From Beaufortia kweichowensis (Eukaryota > Chordata > Actinopteri > Cypriniformes > Gastromyzontidae), in NCBI GenBank assembly GCA_019155185.1, contig CM032813.1, positions 11,558,645 to 11,622,644 on the forward strand: a stretch of DNA of 64,000 nucleotides, given 5' to 3'. Positions within the stretch are counted from its first letter, which is position 1. Each line of letters begins with the position of its first letter. The notes beneath the pieces were generated by a model that was given only the letters and a program-made list of their open reading frames with translations, did no database searches and was not told the origin of the DNA. The position numbers were made by a program, and so were the translations under genes. Positions 23,401 through 32,424 of the stretch are shown in pieces.

Positions 23401-26400
23401 GTGAAAGGCGCTGGGCAAGAAGTAACTTCACACGTTTCAGCAAGTCCTACATATTATATGGACTTGCTTATCTAATATGAATACAAAAAATGTGCCGCAG
23501 TGGGAGCTTGGACTTTCCTGTTATTAAGCTGCTACCTTCATGCTGATAGAGAGTTTCTCTCCCTGATCAATGGGAGATTTAATATTTCTATGTATTACTT
23601 TAAAACATTCTGCTTAAACGTTTTACCTGCGTCAAAGTTTTAAACTCGAACTGGACTTGCTGGGAACTTTAAAGCCAACAAAGTTGAGAAGCATGTATGT
23701 TATATACATGCTTCTCAACGCAACATACAGTCGGTACATTTGGCTATAAGCAATGTGGCGAATATTATCTTTTTTTATTTGTCAGAAAACTAAATGTTTT
23801 ATGGTTTTGTTTTAAATGTGGTTTGTTTGGAATGTCTTGTGTTTTGGATAGTTAAACAAAAAAGCATTCAATACACATTACAATACACGCAGCTTCTTCT
23901 GCAATCACACATGCAAGCGTAACCAGAACGCACAATATAGTGATGATTCTCACTTAATTCAAGGGAACTCGTGCTCTAGCCAATATGGCAGGTGCGTTGA
24001 CATATCACAGCAACGGACAGAAGCGTCCAATGTCATGTCTAAGTATTTATACACGTCTATGGTTATAACTATGCTGTAGCTGAAAGCTCTGCTAATATGA
24101 AAGCAAATAATTAAGAAGAACTAAAAAAGAAAGAGAAATACAAAAAATCAAAAACAATTTAGAATATATTTTTGTCCTTTGATAAAAAAGTTGTTTTGTA
24201 ACTGGATGGCATAGTTTGCATTTTACAACCACGGTGTTTGCATTTTCTTCTTTAAAAACAAAAGCTGCAAAATTTCAATGAACTGAAACCGTTTTCCCAG
24301 TGTCGTCTCAACTGCAGTTGTGGACAAAAATATTGGCACCCTTGGTAAAAATTAGTTTTAAAAATAAATCTGCATTGTTTCTCCTTTGGATCTTTTTTTT
24401 TTTATTCACAAAAATACAATGTTTCATTAAAGCAAAACTTTTGAAAGTGGGGTTAAAATCACATCATGAATTTTTTTTCTTTTTCTTTGGACACAATTAT
24501 TGGCACCCCTAGAAATACTTTAAAATTAAAAACAATTTCTCTGAAGTATATTCCCATTGATATTTACATTTTCTTAGCACACCAAGGTGACTAGATAGGA
24601 TGTTGTCCATTCATGACTTTCCGTTTCAAAAAAGAATAAAAAGTAAAACAAAGGCCAAATATCTTTAATTCAATTTTTCAATTCAATTTTATTTGTATAG
24701 TGCATTTTCACAATGTTCATTGTGTCAAAGCAGCTTAGCAGGTATTGAAGGATAACAGTCAGTGGTCAGGGATTTAAAAAAACTCCTTAAGCGAAAAAAA
24801 ATCGCAATCCATAGCACATGTGAGATTCGTAATAGAGGACACAAAGTGCCATTGATTGCATCTATAACTCACTTTACAGTTACAGCACACAGAATAAATA
24901 CTAATTAAGAGAAGTGAATAAGTAAAAAATGAATTATATATAGTGGTAAATTTAGTTTTAATTTAAGAGAGGTATGGGTGCAAAGGAAGTGTCCGGTTGT
25001 CTTAGGCAGTCATCCATTGAGCATCACCAGGATGGGCATCAGGTGGACCGAGACTGTTATGAGCAGCATAATGCCAGCTGGAAATTAATATGTATTCCTA
25101 ATGCTGCGTTCACACCAAACGCGAATGAAGCGAATAAATCGCGCTATTCGCGCGTATTTGGACGCGTGAACATTTTGAGTTTACGCCGCTTCATTCGCTG
25201 CGTGAAATTCGCTTCATTCGCCGTGAAACTTCGCGTCTCCAGTTACGTTGCAAAATGGCTGACTTGGATTTCGTTGAGAGAGTAGCTGCGGCTTTATGTG
25301 CTATGGAAGGCTGAAAACGGCGTAGATTCGTTTGCCGCGTGTCTGGGTCCATCAGATACTTCAGAGGCGCACCCAGCTTGGTGAGTTTCACCAACTCCTC
25401 CAGGAGCTGCGCCTGGATGACGGGCCGCTTTCAGCGGTACTTCCGACTGAGCGGTCCCAGTTTGATGACCTGTTGTCCCGTGTCGGTGAGAGGATTTCCC
25501 TCCAGGACACCAACTACAGGCGGCTCTATTCCACCTGCAGAGCCTGTCCATCTGTCTCCGGTCAGTAAATCATTTAATATTATGTGTGATTACAAGTAAT
25601 TAATGACTCCACAGACATACAGTCTTCTCATTCTTCTAAACACACAATTATCATACAACACTTTAATGAAATGGCAATTTACAAGTCTACAACAGTCAAA
25701 AAGTGGGTTTTGAATTGTGCAGGGAACTGCTATATTATAACATTGATTAATAGACTGTTTTGCAATGTAGCAAACAAATCAGAGCAAATGCTAAATATAG
25801 GTAAAGTATTAAGGGCACTTTATCAAGTTTGTTGTTGTTTAACTGTAAAAAAATTAAAAAGAAATGAAAATGTCACAAACACCAGTATTATAAATTTATA
25901 TTTGCTAATATGGAATTGCAATCTGCATTTGTAACAATGTTTATTTTATTTTTTTTATTTTCTCTCTCTTTCAGATATCTTGCCACTGGAGACTCCTTCA
26001 GGACGATGCGCCAGCAGCTTCCGTGTTGGTGTCTCCACCGTCTGCAAGATTGTCCCAGACGTGGTGACTGCAATCTGGGACTGCTTAGTGGAAGAGTTCA
26101 TGGCTGTGCCCTCCACAGACGAATGGAGGTCCATTGCAGAGGGTTTTGAGGAGAGGTGGAACTTCCCACTCTGCTGTGGAGCACTGGGCGGCAAGCACGT
26201 CCTGATAAAAGCACCCCCAACACCGATCCCAGTTCCACAACTACAAGGGAACGTTTTCCTTAGTTCTCCTTGCTGTTGTGGATGCAAGGTATTGCTTCCG
26301 GGTGATTGATGTCGGGGCATATGGACGGACGAGTGATGGTGGGACTCTGGCTAACTCAGCCTTTGGCCAGGCACTCCGTGGTGGCACCCTCCAACTGCCA

Positions 26401-29400
26401 CCTGACCGTCCTCTCCCAGGAGCTAACCACGGAGGACCCCAGCCCCATGTCTTTGTGGCAGATGAGGCCTTTCCCCTCAGGAAAAACCTCATGAGGCCAT
26501 TCCTAGGCGCACCCTTCCCGAGAGAGAAGGGTTTTAACTACCGTCTCTCAAAGCCCGGCTGGTGATGGAGAACGCCTTTGGGATCCTGTCCTCACAGTGG
26601 AGGATGTATCGCCGCCTCATAGAGGTTCAGCCTGTTGTTGTGGAGAGGTGTGTGAAGGCGACGTGTGTCCTCCACAACTTTATGAGGAGATCTGCAGAGG
26701 CACCTGCTGTGAGGGGGGCGGTGCGGGGTGCAGAGGAGCAGAGGACTCGCTGCAAAGTCTCGGTCGGGTTGCAGCGAATAATTCTGCCAGAGAAGCCATC
26801 CGGGTCAGGGACAGCTTCATGGCTCACTTTACCATGAGAGGGAGCAGTCCCATGGCAACCGACCGAGTAATTTGTTTATTAAATCCTGTGCTCTTTATGT
26901 TCATGTTTAGGTAGTGTAAATATTCCCACCCTTTTGTCTTTTCTTTTGATTTACACCCTTTATATATTGTAAATAACATATTTTCAACCTCTCTTGTAAA
27001 TATTGCTCTTTTCCGTCCTTAACTCATGTAAATCTTTCATCATTTTTCAATCATTGTTTGATCAAGTTTAGATTGTTACAGTTTTCTTGTTTAAAATGAT
27101 AAATGGAGCCATCCTCCAAAATGAATCCCTGTCTCATTGCTGCATTGTCATTACACTATAATGCATTGCTGGTCCAATCACAAATAACTATATTACTATA
27201 CTATACTATAACTTTTACTATATTATTGTAAGTGCATTTGCAATAGAATATAATTAGAATGAATGCACAAATATTTGCCATAAGTATTGTAGTCTTAACA
27301 TAGAAATAATATTTTTAAGTAACAAATATAAATTATGATTTATGTTGTGCACAAAGTAACACACAAAAATCTTTGGTCATTGTATAGAACATTTATTTAT
27401 ACAAAATAAATAAAATCAAATGAAAAAAATATAAAACTATTTACAATATATAATATAACTATAAACTACATTTACAACTATTTACATGCAGGAATAAAAA
27501 GGATCTTGCTTGGAAGAGGGAAGAGTGAGGGACAAAGTGAAGGAGAGGAGAGAAAAGGAGAAAGGTTCATTCCTGCAGAGATTGCTGCCTCTTTTTAAAA
27601 CTATTCTGTTGGCTCCAATTGTTCCAAATTAAGCAGAACTGTGCTGCTTTCAGAAATTAATTTGTGAATTTGAAATTTCACAAAATCTTTAGTCTGAGGC
27701 GGCAACCTCTGCAGGAAGGGACCAGACTCAAGAGGAAGAGCTCATCCTCTGAGCGTGGAGGTGGCGCTGGAGCTACAGGGCGGCTCCTCGCAGTAAATCG
27801 AGGAGCTCCGTTCCCACCTCCGATGGCTGCTCCCTAGGCCTTCTCTGAGCTCTTCTTCTTGGTGGACCTGTATCAAAAGATAGCACATTATGTACAACGA
27901 GAAGGCAGAAAAATTTAACTCATTCACAAACCGTCAGTGTATGAGGCTATGAGTTTTACTGTAAATTTAATATGCATGTAAACATGGTCATTTTGCCTGT
28001 ACACACCTGTGGGTACAGCAGCAGATGTTGAAGGGCCGGCAGGGGAAGCGGAAGCAGCAGCAGATTCTGGAAGAGGGGACCCAGGCTCACTGACATCAAA
28101 AGAACCAGTGGGCTCTGCAATGACAATATTAAATATTAATACAACATTACACACATTGCACATTACACCAGCCAGACTGAAATTAATTGAGCTTTTCATC
28201 ATAAAACAAATAAAATTACAATTATTTTAAATTAAATTAAAAACAAAAAAGAAATATGCCCTGCTGTGTTGCTTCACTTGTCAACACACCTCCTGTCTCT
28301 GAGTGCCCTGCTGCTTCTGTCTCGCCCTGGTCCTCGGTGTGGTCGGTACCCTCGCGCCCCATCCCCTTCTCCATATTCCCGCTTGTCTCCCCGTGGGAGG
28401 CAGAGGGGTCGAGGAAAGACAGGACCGCAGAGTACTTCCACCTTTTCCCTGACCCTGCTGCTGACCCACTCCGCTTCTCCACCTCCTTTCTCCTCTCCTT
28501 TAAATATGTGTCCCTCAGACTCTTCCACTTCTTTCTGCACACTTCCTCTGAATAAATTCAGCTTGTCAAATTTCAGCGGTAAAGTAGCTAAGCTAAAATA
28601 CCGGGCTTTAGAGAGTTAGTAGTCTCAATATGTATATATAGCTCAAATTGAGTAAAGAGCGTTGATTACAACTTACCAGATTGCCCGACCTCCTCACTCA
28701 CTTTCCTCCAAGCAAGATCCTTTTATTCCTGTCTCTGTAGAAATACTGACGAAGTGTCAGACAGCCCGCTCAGTGTCCACACACAGCCACGATCAGTTTG
28801 TCCTCCATTGTTGTTTCTGATTTCTGCCTCCGCCGTAATCACGTCACTACTAGAGCAAGTTCCTGATTGGTTAACGCTGACACGGAATTCGCCAAAGTTC
28901 AGATTTTTTTCAACTCAGCGATTAGCGTCAAACGCCTCAAAACAGCTCAATTTCTTGAGAAACGCGACGCAGGATGTCTATTCGCGTCTTTGCATTGACT
29001 TAACATGTAAATCACTCGCTCTTAACGCTTCATTCGCGTTTGGTGTGAACGCAGCATTAGAGTCCCTTTGGAGAAGAGGGAGAGAAGGAGACAGAAAGAA
29101 AGAAGGAGAGAGGAAGAGTGAGAAAAAAGGAGACAAAACAGACTAACATTGGTGTAGCGACCGTTCACATGTTATGTTAAAGCCATACAGTAAAATTGGT
29201 GTATGTGGTACAATCTCATGTTCTGTATGTTTTTCTTTTCTGTTTTTGTAACTGTTAAATGTGTCCAAAGTCCAAATATTTATTTTTTATGCATTTACAA
29301 TCATTTTTGTTGTAATCTAGAGCTCTTGAAATAAAAATACACAGTTCTTTGGTTAATTGTAAATTATGACAGAAGAACATTTTAAATGCAAAACTGTTGT

Positions 29401-29615
29401 AATTTTACGATTTGTTTTCAACCTCCTCATGCATTTTTTAAAATGTACTCAAACACATCTGCCCTATACAGGAAATAGATGGGAAATCTCTGTTATTAAT
29501 GACTCGCAATGATGTTCTGACTGGACTGTCTATAAAACTGGGTCCTGCACTGAAGATTTACGAGTATCATGTGAAGCCTCTCCAAACCCAACACTTAAAA
29601 AGCAACGTGTCGTAG
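11455..29615 (+). CDS. samd13: SAM domain-containing protein 13, 3 coding exons
   Basis: Exons 11455-11492, 20732-20843 and 29472-29615 join in phase to 98 codons (97 aa). The product starts METKENGSVDTK, has the SAM fold from about residue 24 (DPAHWAVADVVNYF, GFEEQANAFQ, then EIDGKSLLLMTRNDVLTGL, LGPALKIYEYH) to about 88, and ends LKSNVS. This matches vertebrate SAMD13 almost word for word as I recall it. SAM domains mediate protein-protein or RNA contacts; the specific role of SAMD13 is poorly known. Splice sites are gttagt, gtatgt and cag/cag. The 38-nt first coding exon has an acceptor-like cag just before the ATG, so the 5'UTR is probably spliced further upstream. AATAAA lies at 29910. 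Introns of 9.2 and 8.6 kb hold most transposons of this region. Confidence 0.93.
11580..11642 (+). repeat. L2/SINE 3' tail fragment
   Basis: The sequence 'gtcgctttggataaaagcg' followed by taaatg repeats is the shared 3' end of the L2 and SINE copies elsewhere in the window. Only the tail is left. Confidence 0.8.
11910..12091. repeat. Perfect 91-bp tandem duplication
   Basis: Bases 11910-12000 are repeated without a mismatch at 12001-12091 (unit begins tatgcaaaataaatt and ends ggaggaccaaa). A single exact head-to-tail duplication implies a recent event or an assembly artefact. Confidence 0.95.
12837..14813. mobile_element. Element bounded by inverted 22-bp minisatellites
   Basis: The left end (12837-13000) is an array of the 22-bp unit gaataaagtcgaaatactac+ga; the right end (14391-14813) carries the same unit in reverse, with variants. 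The outermost bases match: cctaagattacgag on the left and, reversed, tctaagattacgag on the right. A solo LTR sits in the middle. The superfamily is unknown. Confidence 0.65.
13288..14261 (-). mobile_element. 974-bp solo LTR with 5-bp target duplication
   Basis: On the minus strand it begins TGTAGCGAGACCGAGG and ends CTATCCAGCAACA. It is flanked by identical ATAAT pentamers (13283-13287 and 14262-14266). A polyadenylation-like AATAAA occurs in 'ggaataaatcattc' near its 3' end. No internal genes are present, so it is a solo LTR. Confidence 0.8.
15446..17039 (-). mobile_element. Tc1-like transposon with TA target duplication
   Basis: Inverted ends caaacccgattccaaaa (15446) and its reverse at 17039 are flanked by TA on both sides. 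Subterminal 'gttgggaca' motifs repeat inside each end. The minus strand carries the transposase remnant (15695-16682). A truncated sister copy lies at 32871-33700. Confidence 0.9.
15695..16682 (-). pseudogene. Tc1-like transposase pseudogene
   Basis: From the ATG at 16682 the product reads MGRGSPIPPMLRRKIVEQYQ, a typical helix-turn-helix start. After a frameshift near 16570 it continues SESGTISVRKGQGRKT and the catalytic blocks. The DDE residues are visible: LLSDQIKFE (first Asp), QHDNARPHTA (second Asp) and SPIENI (Glu). A stop codon follows IQVL and separates the first and second catalytic blocks. Full length would be about 330 aa, normal for Tc1. The frameshift and internal stop make it non-functional; cut-and-paste transposition into TA is the family's activity. 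Confidence 0.88.
17396..17800. mobile_element. 405-bp MITE with about 45-bp inverted ends
   Basis: The left end ggatgaatttcacaataagg and the reversed right end gggtggatttcacaatatgg align with few mismatches through 'cctatg.tttccaaa'. Inside is a short tandem repeat of 'cctgtggatgatatttgttg'. No coding capacity. Confidence 0.75.
17999..18440. repeat. AT-rich repeat with gtaac/gttac ends
   Basis: Begins 'ccattactagtaacgtattac' and ends 'aagtaatacgttatgaataat...ttacatttttcttagtaac'. The ends are partly inverted copies built around taatacgtta. Probably a non-autonomous DNA element; not classified. Confidence 0.4.
18441..18890. other. Non-coding stretch, nothing firm
   Basis: Part of samd13 intron 1. 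The composition and the wording (for example 'ggcgaaattcgccgttttg', a short inverted repeat) suggest old repeat DNA, but no family or coding exon was recognised. Confidence 0.3.
18891..19640. repeat. Non-autonomous DNA element, copy A
   Basis: Left end 'gttggggagtaacggaatac' and right end, reversed, 'gttcggagggttacttttaa' are imperfect inverted repeats. Internal wording at 19250-19480 reappears in reverse at 22230-22320 and 24070-24300, defining a family with a second, interrupted copy. Confidence 0.6.
19641..20600. other. Repeat-like intron sequence with a SINE tail
   Basis: No exon is visible. A segment at 20180-20520 starting 'ggcgggtacacactgtgaga' has the wording of a dispersed element with similar phrases in its second half ('cacagtgtgaca'). 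At 20553-20600 'ggatgaaagcatctgccaaa' is a decayed L2/SINE 3' tail on the plus strand. Confidence 0.4.
20845..21425. other. samd13 intron 2 start, nothing recognised
   Basis: AT-rich intron sequence without coding similarity. A generic 'ggatttgaacccacaacctg' at 21050 resembles a SINE B box but has no supporting head or tail. Confidence 0.35.
21428..21680. mobile_element. About 253-bp MITE with ATATGTGACCCA ends
   Basis: The left end atatgtgaccca and right end tgggtcacatat are exact inverted repeats of 12 bp. The interior is AT-rich and non-coding. Family wording (gtgaccc at both ends) resembles short hAT-type elements of fish, but I cannot assign it firmly. Confidence 0.65.
22078..24315. repeat. 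Non-autonomous DNA element, copy B, split by a hAT
   Basis: Segments 22078-22323 and 24062-24315 together reproduce, in reverse orientation, the order of copy A at 18891-19640 ('gggagggttacttttaaaatg' at one end, then 'ttaagaaaatgtcatatagt', then 'gcatagtttgcattttacaac'). The hAT-type insertion at 22324-24061 separates the halves. Confidence 0.7.
22324..24061. mobile_element. 1738-bp hAT-type insertion, 8-bp target duplication
   Basis: Ends catagacacatatat (22324) and, reversed, catagacgtgtataaat (24061) are short imperfect inverted repeats. Identical octamers GTTATAAC flank it (22316-22323 and 24062-24069), the hallmark size for hAT. No transposase frame is present. A (TTA)n tract at 22783-22812 and a perfect 16-bp-arm palindrome (23683-23719) lie inside. 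Confidence 0.8.
24316..24530. mobile_element. Tc1-like terminal fragment
   Basis: 'ttgtggacaaaaatattggc' with 'acccttgg' and a second 'ttggacacaattattggcac' 170 bp on are paired direct motifs of the kind found inside one end of a Tc1-like transposon with long inverted/direct repeats. The other end is missing. Confidence 0.5.
24662..24740 (-). repeat. LINE 3' tail fragment
   Basis: 'caattcaattttatttgtat' followed by 'agtgcattttcacaatg' and 'gtcaaagcagctt' is the reverse of tails at 33945-34007, 35935-35993 and 38990-39035 ('gctttgaaacag...gcgctgtacaaataaa'). Confidence 0.65.
24741..25101. other. Intron spacer, nothing recognised
   Basis: Intron 2 sequence of samd13 between a LINE tail and the Harbinger element; no features recognised. 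Confidence 0.4.
25249..26852 (+). pseudogene. Harbinger nuclease (HARBI1-like) pseudogene
   Basis: Exon 1 (25249-25562) begins MADLDFVERVAAALCAMEG, then a stop. Pieces in alternating frames follow: RTQLGEFHQLLQELRLDDG, GRFQRYFRLS, SQFDDLLSRVGERIS. A donor gtcagt and acceptor tttcag (25975) frame an intron. Exon 2 gives YLATGDSFRT, FRVGVSTVCKIVPDV, and WNFPLCCGALGGKHVLIKAP (first catalytic region; the usual D of GALDGKH is replaced by G). DARYCFRVIDVGAYGRTSDG, HVFVADEAFPL (second Asp) and MENAFGILSSQWRMYRR (Glu) follow. At least five frame changes and the lost aspartate make it inactive. Confidence 0.88.
27601..28808 (-). pseudogene. Harbinger MADF/BESS DNA-binding protein pseudogene
   Basis: From the ATG at 28808 the minus strand reads MEDKLIVAVCGH, a stop, then LRQYFYRD and, after a frameshift, DLAWRKVSEEVG. 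An intron follows (about 28676 to 28556). The next exon gives CRKKWKSLRDTYLKERRKEV then SGKRWKYSAVLSFLDP, the rest of a MADF (Myb/SANT-like) domain. The last exon (27750-27601) ends with EDELFLLSL, LQRLPPQTKDFVKFQIHKLI and a terminal EPTE-stop: a BESS motif. Such proteins help Harbinger nucleases reach DNA and the nucleus. One stop and at least two frameshifts show it is dead. Confidence 0.82.
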
Positions 29616-30358
29616 CTGCTGCAGCATGCCGCATGGAAGACAATCACTGCAGAGGAACGCTGGGAAACTGCAGCAAAACTAATACATCTTATGCATCTTA
29701 ACCAGTAAACAAGAAAAAACAAATTCATGGTGAATATATTGCTTTTGGTGTATTGTTCTGCTGTACATGCACATTTACAGTTTGTCTCATCCATGTTCAC
29801 CAGTGTGTTTGACCGCGTGTATGTTGAAAAAACCTTTGTGGTAGTTCATAAGTCATTATTGCTTTTAACATAAAGTGCTTTATTTAAAAAAATGTGATTT
29901 GTAATGTGAAATAAAAAATGGCTTAAACTAAATTTGAAACATCTGAAAGATGTTTTTGTGTTATGCATATAGTGTGTTTAAACAGAACTGAGACTGAAAC
30001 AAAGTGGTGCTTTTATGATTTTATTTTTTCCATGTTTCTTCCCAATTTTAAATACATACATTAAAGTGTGTAATGCATTAACAGAACAAAGGATCCCATT
30101 TCTGAAAATTATGTATCTGCCGTTTTACATCCACAGTGGCTTATCGGATGAGAGGTTTGTTGCAGGTGCGCCGTCAGTGCGACGTGCATTGTGCTGCTCT
30201 TAATTATGATTATTTAATTAATTCTGTTACTTACAATGTGATTTTGATGTCCAGACAGCACAACTGTAATTCTGTGCTAAGTTTGTGAAACAGGGTGCTT
30301 AAGTCTGTAACAAGGATGTGTAGCTTGCAATAAGTGGTGCTTTACTGGTTGCTAAAAA
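29616..30358 (+). other. samd13 3'UTR and downstream spacer
   Basis: The samd13 stop is followed by AT-rich sequence with a polyadenylation signal AATAAA at 29910-29915. Beyond it nothing recognisable appears until a Tc1 element. Confidence 0.6.
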
Positions 30359-30360
30359 TA

Positions 30361-30876
30361 CACTATATTGCCAGAAGTATTGGGACACCCCCTTTAAATA
30401 AACATGTTAATATTTTTCTTTAATTCCAAACAAAATATAAAATAATAATGCTATACAATTAAATTCCATTTTAAATACTTGTTTCCATCTATGTTGCAAG
30501 AGTTTTGGAAGTACATGTTTCTTTTCTGAAATGACTGTATCCTTTTGTACAAGTCAGTGATCGGTTTGGGATAAAAGACTCAAAGCCTGCAAGTCACCAA
30601 AGTTGTTCAGCTACTTGTCTGGGTTTTATGCAGATTGGTAAAGTTCTTTACACTAGACTCAATCAATCATTTCAAACATTGCTTGGTGCACAGGGGCATT
30701 GTCATGCTGGAATAGAAAAGGGCCCCTCACAAACTGTTGTGACAAACTGTGTACAATTCTCTAGAAAATCATCATATGCTGTAGCATTAACGCCTGTGCT
30801 CACTAAAATGACTAAAGTAGTCAAATCTGGTCATTAGAAGAGGGTGTCCTAATACTTTTGGCCATATATTGTAGTG
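30361..30876 (-). mobile_element. 516-bp deleted Tc1-like element
   Basis: Ends cactatattgccagaagta (30361) and, reversed, cactacaatatatggccaaa (30876) are inverted repeats flanked by TA. On the minus strand the interior retains RGPFLFQHDNAPVH, the block around the second catalytic aspartate of Tc1-like transposases, so it derives from an autonomous element by internal deletion. Confidence 0.85.
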
Positions 30877-30879
30877 TAT

Positions 30880-32390
30880 CTACTAACTGTCACATTAAAG
30901 TAAAGTTTTACTTCTATGTTTCATAGTTTAATAATTAAATTGACAGAATGACATATTGCTTATTATATTAATAACATTAAATAAAATGTTTTTATTTGTT
31001 CTGTTTTGTACATATTTATTGATGGTCAGAACAATATCAAAGTACAGTAGTGTGGTGTGAACGGCAAACAAAAAGGCATTCCAGGGCCCAAACGTTATGG
31101 CTCTCTAGCTGCAATGCAAAAAGGTTTGCTACATTGGGATTGAATTTTGGTGGGCTAATGTAAACAAATGCCCAGTGCCATCAGATAACGCTACAGTACC
31201 AGGACAACTGTCAGACACCTCTTATAGGGCAGGATGAAAACCGCTTTGCTCTCAGCTTAAGGTTTAGGCCAGGGCAGCCATAAAACCTTGGGACCTCCAG
31301 ATGAGGCATGTAATTAGTTAGCCATGCAGCAGCAAAAGCTTAAACAAATGGCAAATGTCTGAATTCTTTTATACACAAAATGGACAAAAAGCATAAGGAA
31401 AAATGAAAAAGGAATTTTTCATTGCAGTTATGTGTTATACAACTGTTTACACAATGTATTCACATGTTCACTCATATAAGTGAATGTATGCAGTTCTCCA
31501 TCTTGCCATGTTTGTACTCTAAACATTCAGGACAGTGCAAAGGTATATTGAAAGTGGTTTGGGAAGTGAAAGATGCATAGTTTAAACCATAAAGTTTCAC
31601 TTTAATGTTAAACTTCATGCTATGCAAACGAGTTCAATAGAGAGATGAAAGAGTGAGTGTGCCCCTCTGATGGCATCAGGCGATCAAAAATACTTTTCTG
31701 TTCCAAGGCTGTGATCCCTTTTACCCTTATCTGAAAAGAATAAAAGTACCATTCATTAGAAATACTTCTGATTTCTGGATGTCCCCCAGAGACAATGTAC
31801 CAGTTTCGGGCCTTTAGGGTAGGGGGCAATAACAGTAACACCATGTTCTGAGTCCACCATCCATAAAGTCGTCATGTGCAGCTCTGGAGGGAGAACTTCA
31901 AGTTGTATTCATTGGCATGTTCCAATTTACTAGGAACCCTCTCTGTGGTCCAGGAGATCAGCATTCCACAGCACTTCGTGTTCAAGGCTGGTGAATGAAA
32001 TCTGACTACTTTTCCTACTTCAGCAAGGCCCAGCCTGACTAGTGGAACATGTTGTGACCAGTGGACTGCTTACATAAATGTAAATATCACTAATCAAACC
32101 TCTCCCCAGAGGAGGTCAGTTTTTGTCTATCTTTGTTGCCTTTGATATTGGATAACTAATTATAAAATGTTTATCAATCAATTCTTTAAGTGTTTGTTTA
32201 ATTAGAAGTAAGGATTTCACCTGGAAACACAGAACATTCTGCATACATCTATCTCAGTAACTAGTATTTTTTGAGTCTGTTCACTTTATTTTCCAGCCTC
32301 ACTAACCTTTAGATTTTAGTATCATTTAGCAGTGTTGTTAGTTATTTATTAGTTTTTAGTTACTAATAAATTGTATTTTATCATAATGAC
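30880..32390. other. Low-repeat intergenic sequence
   Basis: No transposon ends or convincing exons recognised between samd13 and the next repeat cluster. The stretch 31600-32080 is less AT-rich than its surroundings and has a 74-codon minus-strand frame without recognisable domains; it could be conserved non-coding DNA, but this is speculation. Confidence 0.35.
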
Positions 32391-32424
32391 TCATATGTAA
32401 CCCTGGTTCCCTGAGAACCAAGTG

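Larger units (their letters stand above)
25102..29056. mobile_element. PIF/Harbinger transposon, both genes decayed
   Basis: The outer 31 bases at each end (starting tgctgcgttcacaccaaac) are exact inverted repeats. Flanking triplets are TAA and TTA. Inside are the two genes of this superfamily: a nuclease on the plus strand and a MADF/BESS DNA-binding protein on the minus strand, convergently arranged. It lies wholly within samd13 intron 2. Perfect end repeats with decayed genes suggest either end conservation by chance or mobilisation in trans before decay. Confidence 0.9.

Noticed and set aside
28237..28619. Several overlapping frames of about 90-117 codons on both strands
   Set aside because: Only the minus-strand frame with CRKKWKSLRDTYL fits a known domain (MADF); the rest are shadows of it.
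31620..31844. 74-codon minus-strand frame as a possible exon
   Set aside because: No recognisable family and no matching neighbouring exons; kept only as a note on a less AT-rich stretch.
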